Source: Lutimaribacter pacificus (GTDB taxonomy: Bacteria; Pseudomonadota; Alphaproteobacteria; Rhodobacterales; Rhodobacteraceae). Taken from it: a DNA stretch of 64,000 bases. This document shows, piece after piece, positions 49,787 to 59,334 of the stretch (its first letter is position 1; every line of letters starts with the position of its first letter). Made by a program: the position numbers and the translations under genes. The notes below the pieces were generated by a model. The model saw nothing but the letters and a program-made list of their open reading frames with translations. It searched no databases and was not told the DNA's origin. The stretch spans positions 124,001-188,000 of the forward strand of contig NZ_FQZZ01000003.1 of NCBI RefSeq assembly GCF_900142185.1, written 5' to 3'.

Positions 49787-50156
49787 CGCGGCAACCACAA
49801 AGACGGGCCGCGAACACCGGATATCGGCGCTGCGGGACGATGCTGCCGGTTGAAGGGCACACCCCGCCCGGAACGGCCGCGCAGCGGCCCGGGCATCGCA
49901 CGGCCGCCCCCCGGCCGGGCGATTGGCTGCCGCCAGTGCCGCGTTTAGAGGTGGGAAGTGGCGGCACGATAAACTGCCAAACCCCAACCGTCGGATCGCC
50001 CGACCGCGGCCGTGCGCTACCCTCCGTTGCACTCAACTTGAAATGTCAGTCGCGGCCGAAGCAACCGTTCCGCCCCGCTCCAAATTCACGCATCCGCCCC
50101 GAGAAAAACGAAGGGCCGACAGCGCCGGCCCCTCCCCGTCTCGCATATCCGGCGGC
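49787..50156. other. gene-free gap between soxT and the acyl-CoA dehydrogenase
   Basis: 370 bases with no gene. Most of it is the second copy of the dispersed repeat (49851-50016). The two flanking genes converge here. Confidence 0.7.
49851..50016. repeat. structured dispersed intergenic repeat, copy B
   Basis: The inverted counterpart of copy A (5588-5752), with nearly identical ends and a more diverged centre (around 49935-49980). Both ends keep GCACGGCCGCGGTCGGGCGAT-type arms, so the same stem can form. The match is across 166 bases and 44 kb. Confidence 0.75.
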
Positions 50157-51392
50157 TCAGATCTTCATCTGCGTGTGCTTCTTCAGCTCCGCCCGCGCGA
50201 TCTGGCGGCGGTGCACCGCGTCGGGCCCGTCGGCCAGCCGCAAGGTGCGCACCTGCGTCCATTTATGCGCCAGCGGCGTGTCCTGGCTGATGCCCTGCCC
50301 GCCATGCATCTGCACCGCCTCGTCGATCACCTTGAGCGCCATGCGCGGCGCCACCGTCTTGATCATCGAAATCCACGGCGCCGCGGCCCGCGCATCGCCC
50401 TGGTCCATGTACCACGCCGCCTTGAGGCACAGCAGCCGGGCCTGTTCGATCTCCATCCGGCATTCCGCGATGATGTCGAAATTCGCCCCCAACTGGGCCA
50501 GCGGCTTGCCGAACGCCTCACGTTCCAGGGACCGCTTGCACATCAGCTCCAGCGCCGATTCCGCCTGCCCGATGGCGCGCATGCAATGGTGGATGCGCCC
50601 CGGCCCGAGCCGCCCCTGGCTGATCTCGAAACCGCGCCCCTCGCCCAGCAGCAGGTTTTCCGCCGGCACCCGCACATCGGTAAAGCGCATATGCATGTGT
50701 CCGTGCGGCGCGTCGTCCTGCCCGTAGACCATCATCGGGCGGATCGTTTCGATCCCCGGCGTGCCGGCGGGCACCACGATCATCGAATGGCGCCGGTGCC
50801 TGGGCGCGTCCTCGCCGCCGGTCTTCACCATGACGATATAGACCTTGCAACGCGGATCTCCCGCGCCGCTGGCCCACCATTTCTCGCCGTTCAGCACGTA
50901 ATCGTCGCCGTCACGCACGCAGGACATCGAGATATTGGTGGCGTCCGAACTGGCCACATCCGGTTCCGTCATCAGGTAGGCCGAGCGGATCTGCCCCTCC
51001 AGCAGCGGCTCCAGCCACTGCTTTTTCATCTTGTCGGTGCCGTAGCGTTCGAACACCTCCATGTTGCCGGTATCGGGGGCCGAACAGTTGAACACCTCGG
51101 CGCCCAGCGGCGTGCGGCCCATTTCCTCGGCGAAATAGGCGTATTCCACCGTGCTCAGCCCGAAACCGCGCTCGCTGTCGGTCAGCCAGAAATTCCACAA
51201 GCCCTGCGATTTCGCCCTGGCCTTGAGGCTTTCCAGGATCTCGGTCTGGCGCTCGGTGAACTGCCAGCGATCGCCCCTGGCGACCTCTTCCTCGTATTCC
51301 TCGGCCAGCGGCGCAACCTCGTTGCGGATCATGTCCGCCACCCGCGCCAGCAGCTTGCGAGTCTCCTCGCGCATACCGAAATTCATGTCCAT
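50157..51392 (-). CDS. acyl-CoA dehydrogenase
   Basis: A 411-residue flavoenzyme that introduces a trans double bond into acyl-CoA. Family motifs include EKWWASGAGDPRCKVYI for flavin/substrate contact, and FGKPLAQLGANFDI plus QMHGGQGISQDTPLA in the C-terminal helical domain. The start at 51392 has AGGAG upstream and is preferred over an extension to 51455. It resembles the ACAD10/11 group in lacking a clear small-acyl specificity sign; no acyl chain length can be given. Confidence 0.88.
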   Translation of the reverse strand: MDMNFGMREETRKLLARVADMIRNEVAPLAEEYEEEVARGDRWQFTERQTEILESLKARAKSQGLWNFWLTDSERGFGLSTVEYAYFAEEMGRTPLGAEVFNCSAPDTGNMEVFERYGTDKMKKQWLEPLLEGQIRSAYLMTEPDVASSDATNISMSCVRDGDDYVLNGEKWWASGAGDPRCKVYIVMVKTGGEDAPRHRRHSMIVVPAGTPGIETIRPMMVYGQDDAPHGHMHMRFTDVRVPAENLLLGEGRGFEISQGRLGPGRIHHCMRAIGQAESALELMCKRSLEREAFGKPLAQLGANFDIIAECRMEIEQARLLCLKAAWYMDQGDARAAAPWISMIKTVAPRMALKVIDEAVQMHGGQGISQDTPLAHKWTQVRTLRLADGPDAVHRRQIARAELKKHTQMKI

Positions 51393-51532
51393 CGCTCCGC
51401 TCCTCCCCGGACTTTTTCCAACCTGCGAAATTTCATTTCGCAGCCATATCAGCACGTCGGCCCGGCGATGAAAAGAACCAAGCCGCGCGACGGGGCGTCA
51501 CACGGGACTACGGGCGGTTGTCGGGAAGAGAA

Positions 51533-51619
51533 TGGTGCGGTCGAGAAGACTCGAACTTCCACGGGAGTTACCCCACAGCGACCTCAACGCTGCGCGTCTA
51601 CCAATTCCGCCACGACCGC
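51533..51619 (-). tRNA. tRNA-Leu (GAG)
   Basis: The minus strand folds as a class II tRNA: acceptor GCGGTCG/CGACCGC, D-arm GCGGAATTGGTAGACGC, anticodon stem CAGCG/CGCTG with loop TTGAGGT (anticodon GAG), a long variable arm and T-arm GAAG-TTCGAGT-CTTC. The CCA end is encoded. It reads CUC and CUU leucine codons. Confidence 0.97.
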
Positions 51620-51716
51620 ACATCTTGGCTTGGTGACGGGGCGTATAGACGACCCGCCCGGCGATGTGAAGGGGCAAAAACGGGCGGCCGGGCGGATTTT
51701 CCGCCCTGCCCCGCAT

Positions 51717-52220
51717 TCACGCCCGCCGCAGCAGCAGGCGCAGGTGATCGGGGCGCCATACTCCCCAGAGAAACCCTGCCAACGCCAGTGCCCCGCATAC
51801 GAACCAGAACCCCGCCCAGGGGGTCGCGGGAAACAGGATCGCGCTCATGATGCGGCCCGGCAAAAGGGTGAACAATCCCGGTATGCCCATCCCGAACACG
51901 TAAAGCGACAGCATCGTGCGGCGATGGTCGGCCATCCGCCCGGCACGGATATGGCGCAACCCCTCCCAAAGGCCGGCCAGCGTAACAACCGACAAGACAT
52001 GGATCGGGCTGAACGGGCCGACCACGCGGATCGTGTAGATGAAGAATGAACTCAGCGCCGTCACCGCCATCGCCGCCACCCAGATCCGCCCTGCAAGCCG
52101 GTGCAGCCGGTCACGGCTGCGCCGCAGCAAGGCGACCGGCCCAAGCGTCAGGGCCGCCAGCGCGGCCACGATATGCAGCTGGATCACCGGCGGGGCCTCG
52201 AAGAAAGGCGTGAGGGTCAT
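51717..52220 (-). CDS. DUF2306 membrane protein
   Basis: A 167-residue membrane protein with four hydrophobic segments and the family pattern HIVAALAALTLGPVALLRR and ADHRRTMLSLYVFG. DUF2306 proteins are of unknown function, with histidines placed like those of haem-binding membrane proteins. It is divergent from the LytTR gene by 104 bases. Confidence 0.82.
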   Translation of the reverse strand: MTLTPFFEAPPVIQLHIVAALAALTLGPVALLRRSRDRLHRLAGRIWVAAMAVTALSSFFIYTIRVVGPFSPIHVLSVVTLAGLWEGLRHIRAGRMADHRRTMLSLYVFGMGIPGLFTLLPGRIMSAILFPATPWAGFWFVCGALALAGFLWGVWRPDHLRLLLRRA

Positions 52221-52324
52221 GTCAATTTCCTTTCGCTTTGCTATATCGACAGGGAAACATCACCGGCCTCGCACCCGCCCGGGCAGGATGCAAAACCGGC
52301 TGGGCCGAAAGACGGGGGAACTGC

Positions 52325-53089
52325 GTGAAATCCGGGAAACTGCAACTCGCGCTTCGTGAAACACGAGGGTTTCTGGCGCGCTGGCCGGTCCTGACGGGTG
52401 CGGCGGTGATTGTCGTGATTCTGGTGATTTCGGGGCCGTTCGGCACCGGCGATGCGTTGACGATACTGCCGCGCCTGCTCTACTGGGCCGCGGTTGCCCT
52501 GCTGACATTTCCCGCCGGCGTTCTGGTCAACCGGCTGGTCGCGGCGACCGGGGGCCCCGGCGCGATGACGGCCGTGCTGGCGACCCTGGCATCGGGGCTT
52601 GCGGCCACCGGCATCGTCCTTGCCCTGAATGCCGTCACCTTCGCCCCCGGCGCCGGCGTGGACTGGCCGGTGGTCGCCAGGATACTGGCCGTCGCCGTGC
52701 TGGTCGCCGCCGCGTTCCACTTTCGCACCGCGCAGACCACGCAAGAGCCCCCCTCCCCGCCGTCCTTTCTCGACCGCCTGCCGCTCGACAAGCGCGGCCC
52801 CCTTGTGTCGATCTCGGTGCAGGATCATTATGTCGAGGTGGTGACGACGCGCGGCCGCGACCTGCTGCTGATGCGGCTGGGCGACGCGATCCGCGAAACA
52901 GGCGCCACCAAGGGACTTCAGGTGCACCGTTCGCACTGGGTCGCACTGGACCAGGTGCAGGCGGCACGGCGCGAAGGCGAACGCGCCGTTCTGACGATGA
53001 CATCCGGGCACGAGATTCCGGTCAGCCGCACCTATGTCCCGGCTGTCCGCGAGGCGGGATTGCTGCCCAGGGGAAAGGAGCGCACATGA
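52325..53089 (+). CDS. membrane-anchored LytTR transcriptional regulator
   Basis: A 254-residue protein. Residues about 25-160 form four hydrophobic segments, and residues about 160-254 form a LytTR DNA-binding domain (LVSISVQDHYVEVVT, HRSHWVAL). It would bind DNA from the membrane surface, in response to a membrane signal. The start is GTG at 52325, chosen for GGGGGAA upstream. It overlaps the DsbA-like gene by four bases (ATGA). Confidence 0.85.
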   Translation: MKSGKLQLALRETRGFLARWPVLTGAAVIVVILVISGPFGTGDALTILPRLLYWAAVALLTFPAGVLVNRLVAATGGPGAMTAVLATLASGLAATGIVLALNAVTFAPGAGVDWPVVARILAVAVLVAAAFHFRTAQTTQEPPSPPSFLDRLPLDKRGPLVSISVQDHYVEVVTTRGRDLLLMRLGDAIRETGATKGLQVHRSHWVALDQVQAARREGERAVLTMTSGHEIPVSRTYVPAVREAGLLPRGKERT

Positions 53090-53733
53090 CCCGCGACCAG
53101 ATCCGCGTCGATATCGTGTCGGACGTGATGTGCCCCTGGTGCATCATCGGCTACAAGGAGCTTGAGGCCGCCGCGCGGCAGACCGGCATCGGGCTGGGCC
53201 TGCGCTGGCATCCGTTCGAACTGAACCCCGACATGGCCGCCGGGGGCGAGGATCTGACCGAACACATCACGCGCAAATACGGCATCACCCGCGATCAAAG
53301 CGCGCGGAACCGCGCGGTTCTGCAAGAGCGGGGTCAGGCGCTGGGGTTCGAATTCGCCTACGGGCCGGACGCGCGGATGCGCAACTCGTTCCGCGCCCAT
53401 CAACTGGTGGACTGGGCCGAGGCACAGGGCGCGCAGCACGCCATGAAGCTGGCGCTCTTCGCTGCGCATTTCAGCGCCGGGCTGGATGTGGACGACATCG
53501 CCGTGCTGACGGAACTGGCCGGGACCATCGGGCTCGACCGGGCGGCGGCACGCGCGGCGCTGGAGACCGGGGCCCATGCGGACCAGGTGCGCCGCAAGCA
53601 GGCATTCTGGCAGCAACAGGGCGTCACCGGCGTGCCGGCGATGGTGTTCGACCAGCGATACCTCTACACCGGGGCGCAGGGGATCGACGCCTGTGCCCGC
53701 ATCCTGCGCGAGCTTGCGACGCACCCGGGCTGA
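53086..53733 (+). CDS. DsbA-family oxidoreductase (FrnE-like)
   Basis: A 215-residue thioredoxin-fold protein with the active site Cys16-Pro-Trp-Cys19 (SDVMCPWCIIGYKEL) and cis-Pro motif GVTGVPAMVF. No signal peptide is present, so it is cytoplasmic like FrnE. Members act as disulfide isomerases or as 2-hydroxychromene isomerase-like enzymes. It is translationally coupled to the membrane LytTR regulator. Confidence 0.9.
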   Translation: MTRDQIRVDIVSDVMCPWCIIGYKELEAAARQTGIGLGLRWHPFELNPDMAAGGEDLTEHITRKYGITRDQSARNRAVLQERGQALGFEFAYGPDARMRNSFRAHQLVDWAEAQGAQHAMKLALFAAHFSAGLDVDDIAVLTELAGTIGLDRAAARAALETGAHADQVRRKQAFWQQQGVTGVPAMVFDQRYLYTGAQGIDACARILRELATHPG

Positions 53734-53775
53734 TCCGCCTTCACAAGCGGCGCCCGAGGGGCTAAAGCGCAGGTC

Positions 53776-54432
53776 ATGGTGGAATGGATCATCTCTGACG
53801 GCCTGACCGATTACGACACCGCCTGCCGCGCGATGGAAGAACGCGCCGCCGCCATCGCCGAGGGCCGCGCGGACGAGGCGATCTGGCTGCTCGAACACCC
53901 GCCGCTCTATACCGCCGGCACCAGCGCGAAACCGCAGGACCTGACCGATCCCGACCGCTTCCCGGTCTATCCCAGCAAGCGCGGCGGGCAATATACCTAT
54001 CACGGGCCGGGGCAGCGGGTGGTCTATGTCATGCTGAACGTGGGCCAGCGCGGCCATGACGTGCGGCATTTCGTCCAGCAGCTCGAAACATGGGTGATCG
54101 CCACGCTGGCCGAGTTCAACGTGACCGGCGAAATCCGCGAGGGCCGGGTCGGCGTCTGGGTCGCGCGGCCGGAAAAACCGCTGACCGCCACCGGCGCCGT
54201 GGCCGAGGACAAGATCGCCGCCATCGGCATCCGCCTGCGCAAATGGGTCAGCTTTCACGGCATCTCGATCAATGTCGATCCCGATCTCGACCATTTCGGC
54301 GGCATCGTGCCCTGCGGCATAACCGAGCATGGCGTGACCAGCCTTGTCGACCTGGGTTTGCCCGTCACGATGGCCGATCTCGACACGGCACTGCGCCGCG
54401 CATTCGGCAATGTGTTCGGGGACGGGGCTTGA
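53776..54432 (+). CDS. lipB: octanoyltransferase LipB
   Basis: A 218-residue enzyme that moves octanoyl from acyl carrier protein onto lipoyl domains, the first step of lipoate synthesis. Family marks are [16 protein letters not shown], the catalytic lysine in [10 protein letters not shown] and the catalytic cysteine in [10 protein letters not shown]. Cytoplasmic. It follows the DsbA-like gene by 42 bases. Confidence 0.96.
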   Translation: MVEWIISDGLTDYDTACRAMEERAAAIAEGRADEAIWLLEHPPLYTAGTSAKPQDLTDPDRFPVYPSKRGGQYTYHGPGQRVVYVMLNVGQRGHDVRHFVQQLETWVIATLAEFNVTGEIREGRVGVWVARPEKPLTATGAVAEDKIAAIGIRLRKWVSFHGISINVDPDLDHFGGIVPCGITEHGVTSLVDLGLPVTMADLDTALRRAFGNVFGDGA

Positions 54433-54547
54433 CGTCCCCCACCCCGGGGCGCGAAAAAGGTGCGCGGAAAAATCACATTGCAGCGCGGCGCCATTCGCAT
54501 ATCTCTGCCGCGGAACGCGCGAAACAACCACCGGAGACCAGGAAAAC

Positions 54548-54958
54548 ATGACCAAGTTTCTGACTGCCGCCGCCCTTATGGCGCTTGCCGCACCGGCCTT
54601 TGCCGATGGCGACGCCGCCAAGGGCGAAAACGAATTCAAGAAGTGCAAGGCCTGCCATATGATCGTGGCCGATGACGGCACCGAAATCGTAAAGGGGGGC
54701 CGCACCGGCCCCAACCTCTATGGCGTTATCGGCCGCACGGCCGGCAGCGTCGAGGATTTCCGCTACGGCAAGGGGCTCGAAGCCGCCGCCGAAGCCGGGT
54801 TCGTCTGGACCGAAGAGGCCCTCACCGAATACGTCGTCGATCCCAGGGTCTGGCTCGACGCGCAGGGCTTCCCGAACCAGTCCAAGATGACGTTCAAGCT
54901 GCGCAAGGGCGGCGAAGACGTGGCGGCCTATCTCGCCTCGCTGACCGGCGAAAGCTGA
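54548..54958 (+). CDS. cycA: cytochrome c2
   Basis: A 136-residue soluble periplasmic electron carrier. The signal peptide ends at about residue 19 (AFA-D). The haem site is Cys33/Cys36/His37 (KCKACHM), with the axial Met114 in NQSKMTFKL. The loop insertions match the cytochrome c2/c550 type of Rhodobacteraceae. It passes electrons between the bc1 complex, Sox enzymes and terminal oxidases. The oxidase subunit I gene is next. Confidence 0.9.
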   Translation: MTKFLTAAALMALAAPAFADGDAAKGENEFKKCKACHMIVADDGTEIVKGGRTGPNLYGVIGRTAGSVEDFRYGKGLEAAAEAGFVWTEEALTEYVVDPRVWLDAQGFPNQSKMTFKLRKGGEDVAAYLASLTGES

Positions 54959-54976
54959 TCCCGAAACACATCTTTC

Positions 54977-55016
54977 AAAAGACCGTCAGGCCCCGGCCCG
55001 GCGGTCTTTTTCTTTT
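54977..55016 (+). terminator. terminator of cytochrome c2
   Basis: AAAGACCG (54978-54985) pairs with CGGTCTTT (55002-55009) across a GC-rich loop, followed by TTTTCTTTT. It is a strong intrinsic terminator about 20 bases after the stop codon. Confidence 0.85.
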
Positions 55017-55081
55017 CGGAATCAAATAATTGCACCCGAAATTTCGGCTTTTTCCACCCGCGAAGGGTGCGACAATATTTA

Positions 55082-55095
55082 TTGATCCAGATCAA
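55082..55095. promoter_or_regulatory. FNR/FnrL-type box upstream of ctaD
   Basis: TTGAT-CCAG-ATCAA is a perfect match to the FNR/FnrL consensus TTGAT-N4-ATCAA. It sits 102 bases before the ctaD start codon and after the cytochrome c2 terminator. An FnrL protein bound here under low oxygen could repress (or activate) the aa3 oxidase; sign cannot be read. Confidence 0.8.
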
Positions 55096-55196
55096 ACTAC
55101 GCCATTGCCGCCCCCGCCCCGCCATTCTAAAAAGCGAATAGATAACCGGGCGCGGGGATTCCTGCGCCTTCAAGGGACATAAGCAGGAGGCAGCCA

Positions 55197-56870
55197 ATGG
55201 CAGACGCAGCCATTCACGGCCACGACCACGAGGATCAGCGCGGTTTCTTCACCCGCTGGTTCATGTCGACCAACCACAAGGATATCGGTATCCTGTACCT
55301 GATCACGGCGGCAATCGTCGGCCTGATCTCGGTGCTGTTCACCGTCTACATGCGCCTGGAGCTGATGGAGCCCGGCGTGCAGTACATGTGCCTCGAAGGC
55401 GCGCGGTTCACCGCGGCGGCCGCCGGGGAATGTACCCCCAACGGCCACCTGTGGAACGTGATGATCACCTATCACGGCGTCCTGATGATGTTCTTCGTCG
55501 TCATTCCGGCGCTGTTCGGCGGCTTCGGCAACTATTTCATGCCGCTGCAGATCGGCGCGCCCGACATGGCGTTCCCGCGGATGAACAACCTGTCCTACTG
55601 GCTCTACGTGGCCGGCACCTCGCTGGGCGTGGCCTCGCTGCTGGCGCCGGGCGGCAACGACCAGCTCGGCTCGGGCGTGGGCTGGGTGCTCTACCCGCCG
55701 CTTTCGGTGAACGAGGGCGGGATGTCGATGGACCTTGCGATCTTCGCGGTGCACGTCTCGGGCGCCTCGTCGATCCTGGGCGCGATCAACATGATCACCA
55801 CCTTCCTGAACATGCGCGCGCCGGGCATGACGCTGTTCAAGGTGCCGCTGTTCGCCTGGTCGATCTTCGTCACCTCGTGGCTGATCCTGCTGTCGCTGCC
55901 GGTCCTGGCGGGCGCCATCACCATGCTGCTGACCGATCGCAACTTCGGCACGACCTTCTTCGACCCGGCCGGCGGCGGTGACCCGATCCTGTATCAGCAC
56001 ATCCTGTGGTTCTTCGGCCACCCCGAGGTGTATATCATCATCCTTCCGGGCTTCGGCATCATCAGCCACGTGATCTCGACCTTCTCGCGCAAGCCGATCT
56101 TCGGCTACCTGCCGATGGTCTGGGCCCTTATCGCCATCGGTTTCCTCGGCTTCGTCGTGTGGGCGCACCACATGTACACCGTGGGCATGTCGCTGACCCA
56201 GCAGAGCTATTTCATGCTGGCCACGATGGTCATCGCGGTGCCGACGGGCGTCAAGGTGTTCAGCTGGATCGCGACGATGTGGGGCGGCTCGATCGAGTTC
56301 CGCACGCCGATGCTCTGGGCCTTCGGCTTTCTGTTCCTGTTCACCGTCGGCGGCGTGACCGGCGTGGTGCTCAGCCAGGCGGGCGTCGACCGTGCCTATC
56401 ACGACACCTATTACGTGGTGGCCCACTTCCACTACGTGATGAGCCTCGGCGCCGTGTTCGCCATCTTCGCGGGGATCTATTTCTACTTCCCCAAGATGAC
56501 CGGCCGGATGTACCCGGAATGGGCGGGCAAGCTGCATTTCTGGGCGATGTTCATCGGTGCGAACCTGACCTTCTTCCCGCAGCACTTCCTGGGCCGCCAG
56601 GGGATGCCGCGCCGCTACATCGACTACCCCGAGGCCTTCGCGGTCTGGAACTACTGGTCGTCGATCGGCGCCTTCATCAGCTTCGCGTCCTTCGTGTTCT
56701 TCTTCGGCATCGTGTTCTACGCGCTGTTCCGCGGCGCCCGCGTGACCGAGGCGAACCCGTGGAACGAATACGCCGACACGCTGGAATGGACCCTGCCCAG
56801 CCCGCCGCCCGAACACACGTTCGAGCAGCTGCCCAGGCAGGAAGACTGGGACAGGAGCCACGCCCACTAA
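55197..56870 (+). CDS. ctaD: cytochrome c oxidase subunit I (aa3 type)
   Basis: A 557-residue heme-copper oxidase subunit with 12 transmembrane segments. It binds heme a, heme a3 and CuB: the low-spin heme ligand is in [11 protein letters not shown], CuB and proton-channel residues are in [14 protein letters not shown] (with the cross-linked Tyr) and WAHHMYT, and the late heme ligands are in VVAHFHYVM. Subunits II and III are not in the window, so they are encoded elsewhere. Length is typical. Confidence 0.98.
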   Translation: MADAAIHGHDHEDQRGFFTRWFMSTNHKDIGILYLITAAIVGLISVLFTVYMRLELMEPGVQYMCLEGARFTAAAAGECTPNGHLWNVMITYHGVLMMFFVVIPALFGGFGNYFMPLQIGAPDMAFPRMNNLSYWLYVAGTSLGVASLLAPGGNDQLGSGVGWVLYPPLSVNEGGMSMDLAIFAVHVSGASSILGAINMITTFLNMRAPGMTLFKVPLFAWSIFVTSWLILLSLPVLAGAITMLLTDRNFGTTFFDPAGGGDPILYQHILWFFGHPEVYIIILPGFGIISHVISTFSRKPIFGYLPMVWALIAIGFLGFVVWAHHMYTVGMSLTQQSYFMLATMVIAVPTGVKVFSWIATMWGGSIEFRTPMLWAFGFLFLFTVGGVTGVVLSQAGVDRAYHDTYYVVAHFHYVMSLGAVFAIFAGIYFYFPKMTGRMYPEWAGKLHFWAMFIGANLTFFPQHFLGRQGMPRRYIDYPEAFAVWNYWSSIGAFISFASFVFFFGIVFYALFRGARVTEANPWNEYADTLEWTLPSPPPEHTFEQLPRQEDWDRSHAH

Positions 56871-56896
56871 GGGCCACGCTCTGACCTGAACGGATC

Positions 56897-56932
56897 GGGG
56901 CCCGGACAACATGTCCGGGCCCCTTTCCTTTT
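56897..56932 (+). terminator. terminator of ctaD
   Basis: GGGGCCCGGACA (56897-56908), loop ACA, TGTCCGGGCCCC (56912-56923), then TTTCCTTTT. A perfect 12-bp stem and T-rich tail make this a strong intrinsic terminator. Confidence 0.92.
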
Positions 56933-56956
56933 CGACATCAGCCGCTACAGGACCCC

Positions 56957-57457
56957 ATGCCCTATCGCTGGACGGACATATCCAAAACCGCGCGCCGGCT
57001 GGAACTCTGGCCGCACCGCTCGCTGCCGCGGCGCGGTTTCGCCGCCTTCATCCTGGCCACCTTCGCGCTGATCACCGTCCCGCTCTACCCGCTGCTGGGC
57101 ACCTTCGTGCTGTGGGGGCTGCTGCCCTTTCTGCTGCTGGTGGTGGCGGGGCTGTGGTGGGCGCTGGAACGCAGCTACCGCGACGGCGAGATACTCGAGG
57201 TTCTGACCCTCGATCCCGACCGTATCCACCTCCGCCGCACCGCCCGCCGGGCCGCCCCGCTGGAATGGGAGGCCAACAGCTACTGGGCCCGCGCCGAGAT
57301 GCACCAGACCGGCGGCCCGGTGCCCTGTTACGTCACGCTCACCGGCAATGGCCGCACGGTCGAAATCGGCGCCTTCCTGTCCGAGGACGAACGCCGGACG
57401 CTCTATGGCGAACTGGCCAGCGCGCTGGCCGAGGCCCGCGCCACCGGCACGCCATAG
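56957..57457 (+). CDS. DUF2244 membrane protein
   Basis: A 166-residue protein with two hydrophobic segments (about residues 28-70) followed by a soluble domain (about 75-166). The match is to DUF2244, whose members are often found near cytochrome c oxidase genes. It may help with oxidase assembly (inference from context). It follows the ctaD terminator. Confidence 0.85.
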   Translation: MPYRWTDISKTARRLELWPHRSLPRRGFAAFILATFALITVPLYPLLGTFVLWGLLPFLLLVVAGLWWALERSYRDGEILEVLTLDPDRIHLRRTARRAAPLEWEANSYWARAEMHQTGGPVPCYVTLTGNGRTVEIGAFLSEDERRTLYGELASALAEARATGTP

Positions 57458-57468
57458 GCGCCCGCCGC

Positions 57469-57501
57469 TTCATCGTTCCCAAAATACTCCCGCCGGAGGC
57501 G
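57469..57501. repeat. short dispersed repeat, copy at 57.5 kb
   Basis: TTCATCGTTCCCAAAATACT followed by CCCGCCGGAGGCG, near-identical to 27178-27210 and to the right arm of 22081-22116. It sits 12 bases after the stop of the DUF2244 gene. Confidence 0.7.
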
Positions 57502-57574
57502 CCCGCCGCCACGAAAAACCCCGCCGCGGCGCATCGCCCGGCGGGGTCCTTCCTCTTGCGGCCTCCGCGCCCGG

Positions 57575-58036
57575 TCAGGCGCTCAGCCGGTCCTTGACCA
57601 TCGGGCCGACCGATCCGAAATCCATCTGCCCGGTGTATTTCGACTTGAGCGCGCCCATCACCTTGCCCATGTCGCGGATCGACTCCGCTCCGATCTCGGC
57701 GATGGCGCCGTCGATGGCCCTGGCCACTTCCTTGTCGCTCAGTTGCCGCGGCAGGAATTCCTCGATCACGCCGATCTCGGCGCGCTCCCGCTCGGCCAGG
57801 TCCAGCCGCCCGCCCTCTTCATAGGCGCGCGCGCTTTCCTGGCGCTGCTTGGCCATCTTGCCGAGGATCGCCAGAACCTCGGCATCGCCCACCCCGGACT
57901 CTTCGCCGGTGCCGCGCGCCGCGATATCGCGGTCCTTGATCGCGGCGTTGATCAACCGCAGGGTCGACAGCCTCTCGGCCTGTTTGTCCTTCATTGCCTG
58001 CTTCAGCGCCGCGGCAATCCTCTCTCGCATATCCAT
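57575..58036 (-). CDS. GatB/YqeY-domain protein
   Basis: A 153-residue helical protein of the YqeY family, related to the tRNA-binding tail of the GatB amidotransferase. Family marks are MRERIAAALKQAMKDK and VIEEFLPRQLSDKE. Its role is not fixed, though tRNA-dependent or metabolic functions are proposed. It is divergent from carA. The start at 58036 is chosen over 58048 by resemblance to relatives. Confidence 0.88.
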   Translation of the reverse strand: MDMRERIAAALKQAMKDKQAERLSTLRLINAAIKDRDIAARGTGEESGVGDAEVLAILGKMAKQRQESARAYEEGGRLDLAERERAEIGVIEEFLPRQLSDKEVARAIDGAIAEIGAESIRDMGKVMGALKSKYTGQMDFGSVGPMVKDRLSA

Positions 58037-58176
58037 GTCGGATCCCATCCCCTCGGGTTCTCCTGAACGTGTCTAGATAGGGCCAAAACCCCGCGCTGGC
58101 AACCGCGCTTGGGCCTTGACCCCCGCAGGCCACGGGCATAGGTATCCGCCAATTTGGCCGCCCGGAGGATTCCCCC

Positions 58177-59334
58177 ATGTCGCAGACATCCCGCCCCACC
58201 GCCTGCCTTGCCCTTGCGGATGGCACGCTGTTCTACGGGCGCGGCTTCGGCGCCACCGGGCAGGCCCAGGCCGAGCTGTGCTTCAACACCGCGATGACCG
58301 GCTACCAGGAGATCATGACCGACCCCTCCTATGCCGGGCAGATCGTGACCTTCACCTTCCCCCATGTCGGCAATGTCGGCGTGAACCCCGACGACGACGA
58401 AACCGCCGATCCGGTCGCCGACGGCATGGTGGTCAAGTGGGACCCGACCGAACCCAGCAACTGGCGCGCGGCCGAGCCGCTGTCGGACTGGCTGGCCCGG
58501 CGCGGGCGCATCGCCATCGGCGGCGTGGACACCCGCCGCCTGACCCGCGCGATCCGCCAGCAGGGCGCACCGCACGTGGCGCTGGAACACAACCCCGACG
58601 GCAAGTTCGATGTCGAGGCGCTCGTGGCCCGCGCCCGCGCGTTTTCCGGCCTCGAAGGGCTCGACCTTGCCAAGGACGTGACCTGCGCGCAAAGCTATCG
58701 CTGGAACGAGATGCGGTGGGCCTGGCCGCAGGGCTATGCGCCGCAGACCGACCCGCAATTCAAGGTCGTCGCCGTCGATTACGGCGCCAAGCGCAACATC
58801 CTGCGCTGCCTCGCCTCGGCGGGTTGCGACGTGACCGTGCTGCCCGCCACCGCCACCGCCGACGAGGTGCTGGCGCATGACCCCGACGGCGTGTTCCTGT
58901 CGAACGGCCCCGGCGACCCGGCGGCCACCGGGGAATACGCGGTGCCGATGATCCGGCAGGTTCTGGACAAGACCGATCTGCCGGTCTTCGGCATCTGCCT
59001 CGGCCACCAGATGCTGGCGCTGGCGCTCGGTGCCCGCACGATCAAGATGAACCACGGCCACCACGGCGCCAACCACCCGGTCAAGGACCTGGAAACCGGC
59101 AAGGTCGAGATCACCTCGATGAACCACGGTTTCGCGGTCGACAGCCAGACCTTGCCCGAGGGGGTGAAGGAAACCCATGTGTCGCTGTTCGACGGGTCGA
59201 ATTGCGGGCTGCGCATGGCCGACCGGCCGGTTTTTTCGGTGCAGTATCACCCCGAGGCCAGCCCCGGCCCGCAGGACAGTTTCTACCTGTTCGAACGCTT
59301 CGCCGGGTCGATGGCCGCGCGCAAGGCGGGCTGA
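58177..59334 (+). CDS. carA: carbamoyl-phosphate synthase small subunit
   Basis: A 385-residue glutaminase subunit that supplies ammonia to CarB for carbamoyl phosphate, used for arginine and pyrimidines. The N-terminal domain shows [20 protein letters not shown]. The class I glutaminase nucleophile is in GICLGHQML, with the catalytic His-Glu in [12 protein letters not shown]. CarB is not in the window. Confidence 0.96.
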   Translation: MSQTSRPTACLALADGTLFYGRGFGATGQAQAELCFNTAMTGYQEIMTDPSYAGQIVTFTFPHVGNVGVNPDDDETADPVADGMVVKWDPTEPSNWRAAEPLSDWLARRGRIAIGGVDTRRLTRAIRQQGAPHVALEHNPDGKFDVEALVARARAFSGLEGLDLAKDVTCAQSYRWNEMRWAWPQGYAPQTDPQFKVVAVDYGAKRNILRCLASAGCDVTVLPATATADEVLAHDPDGVFLSNGPGDPAATGEYAVPMIRQVLDKTDLPVFGICLGHQMLALALGARTIKMNHGHHGANHPVKDLETGKVEITSMNHGFAVDSQTLPEGVKETHVSLFDGSNCGLRMADRPVFSVQYHPEASPGPQDSFYLFERFAGSMAARKAG

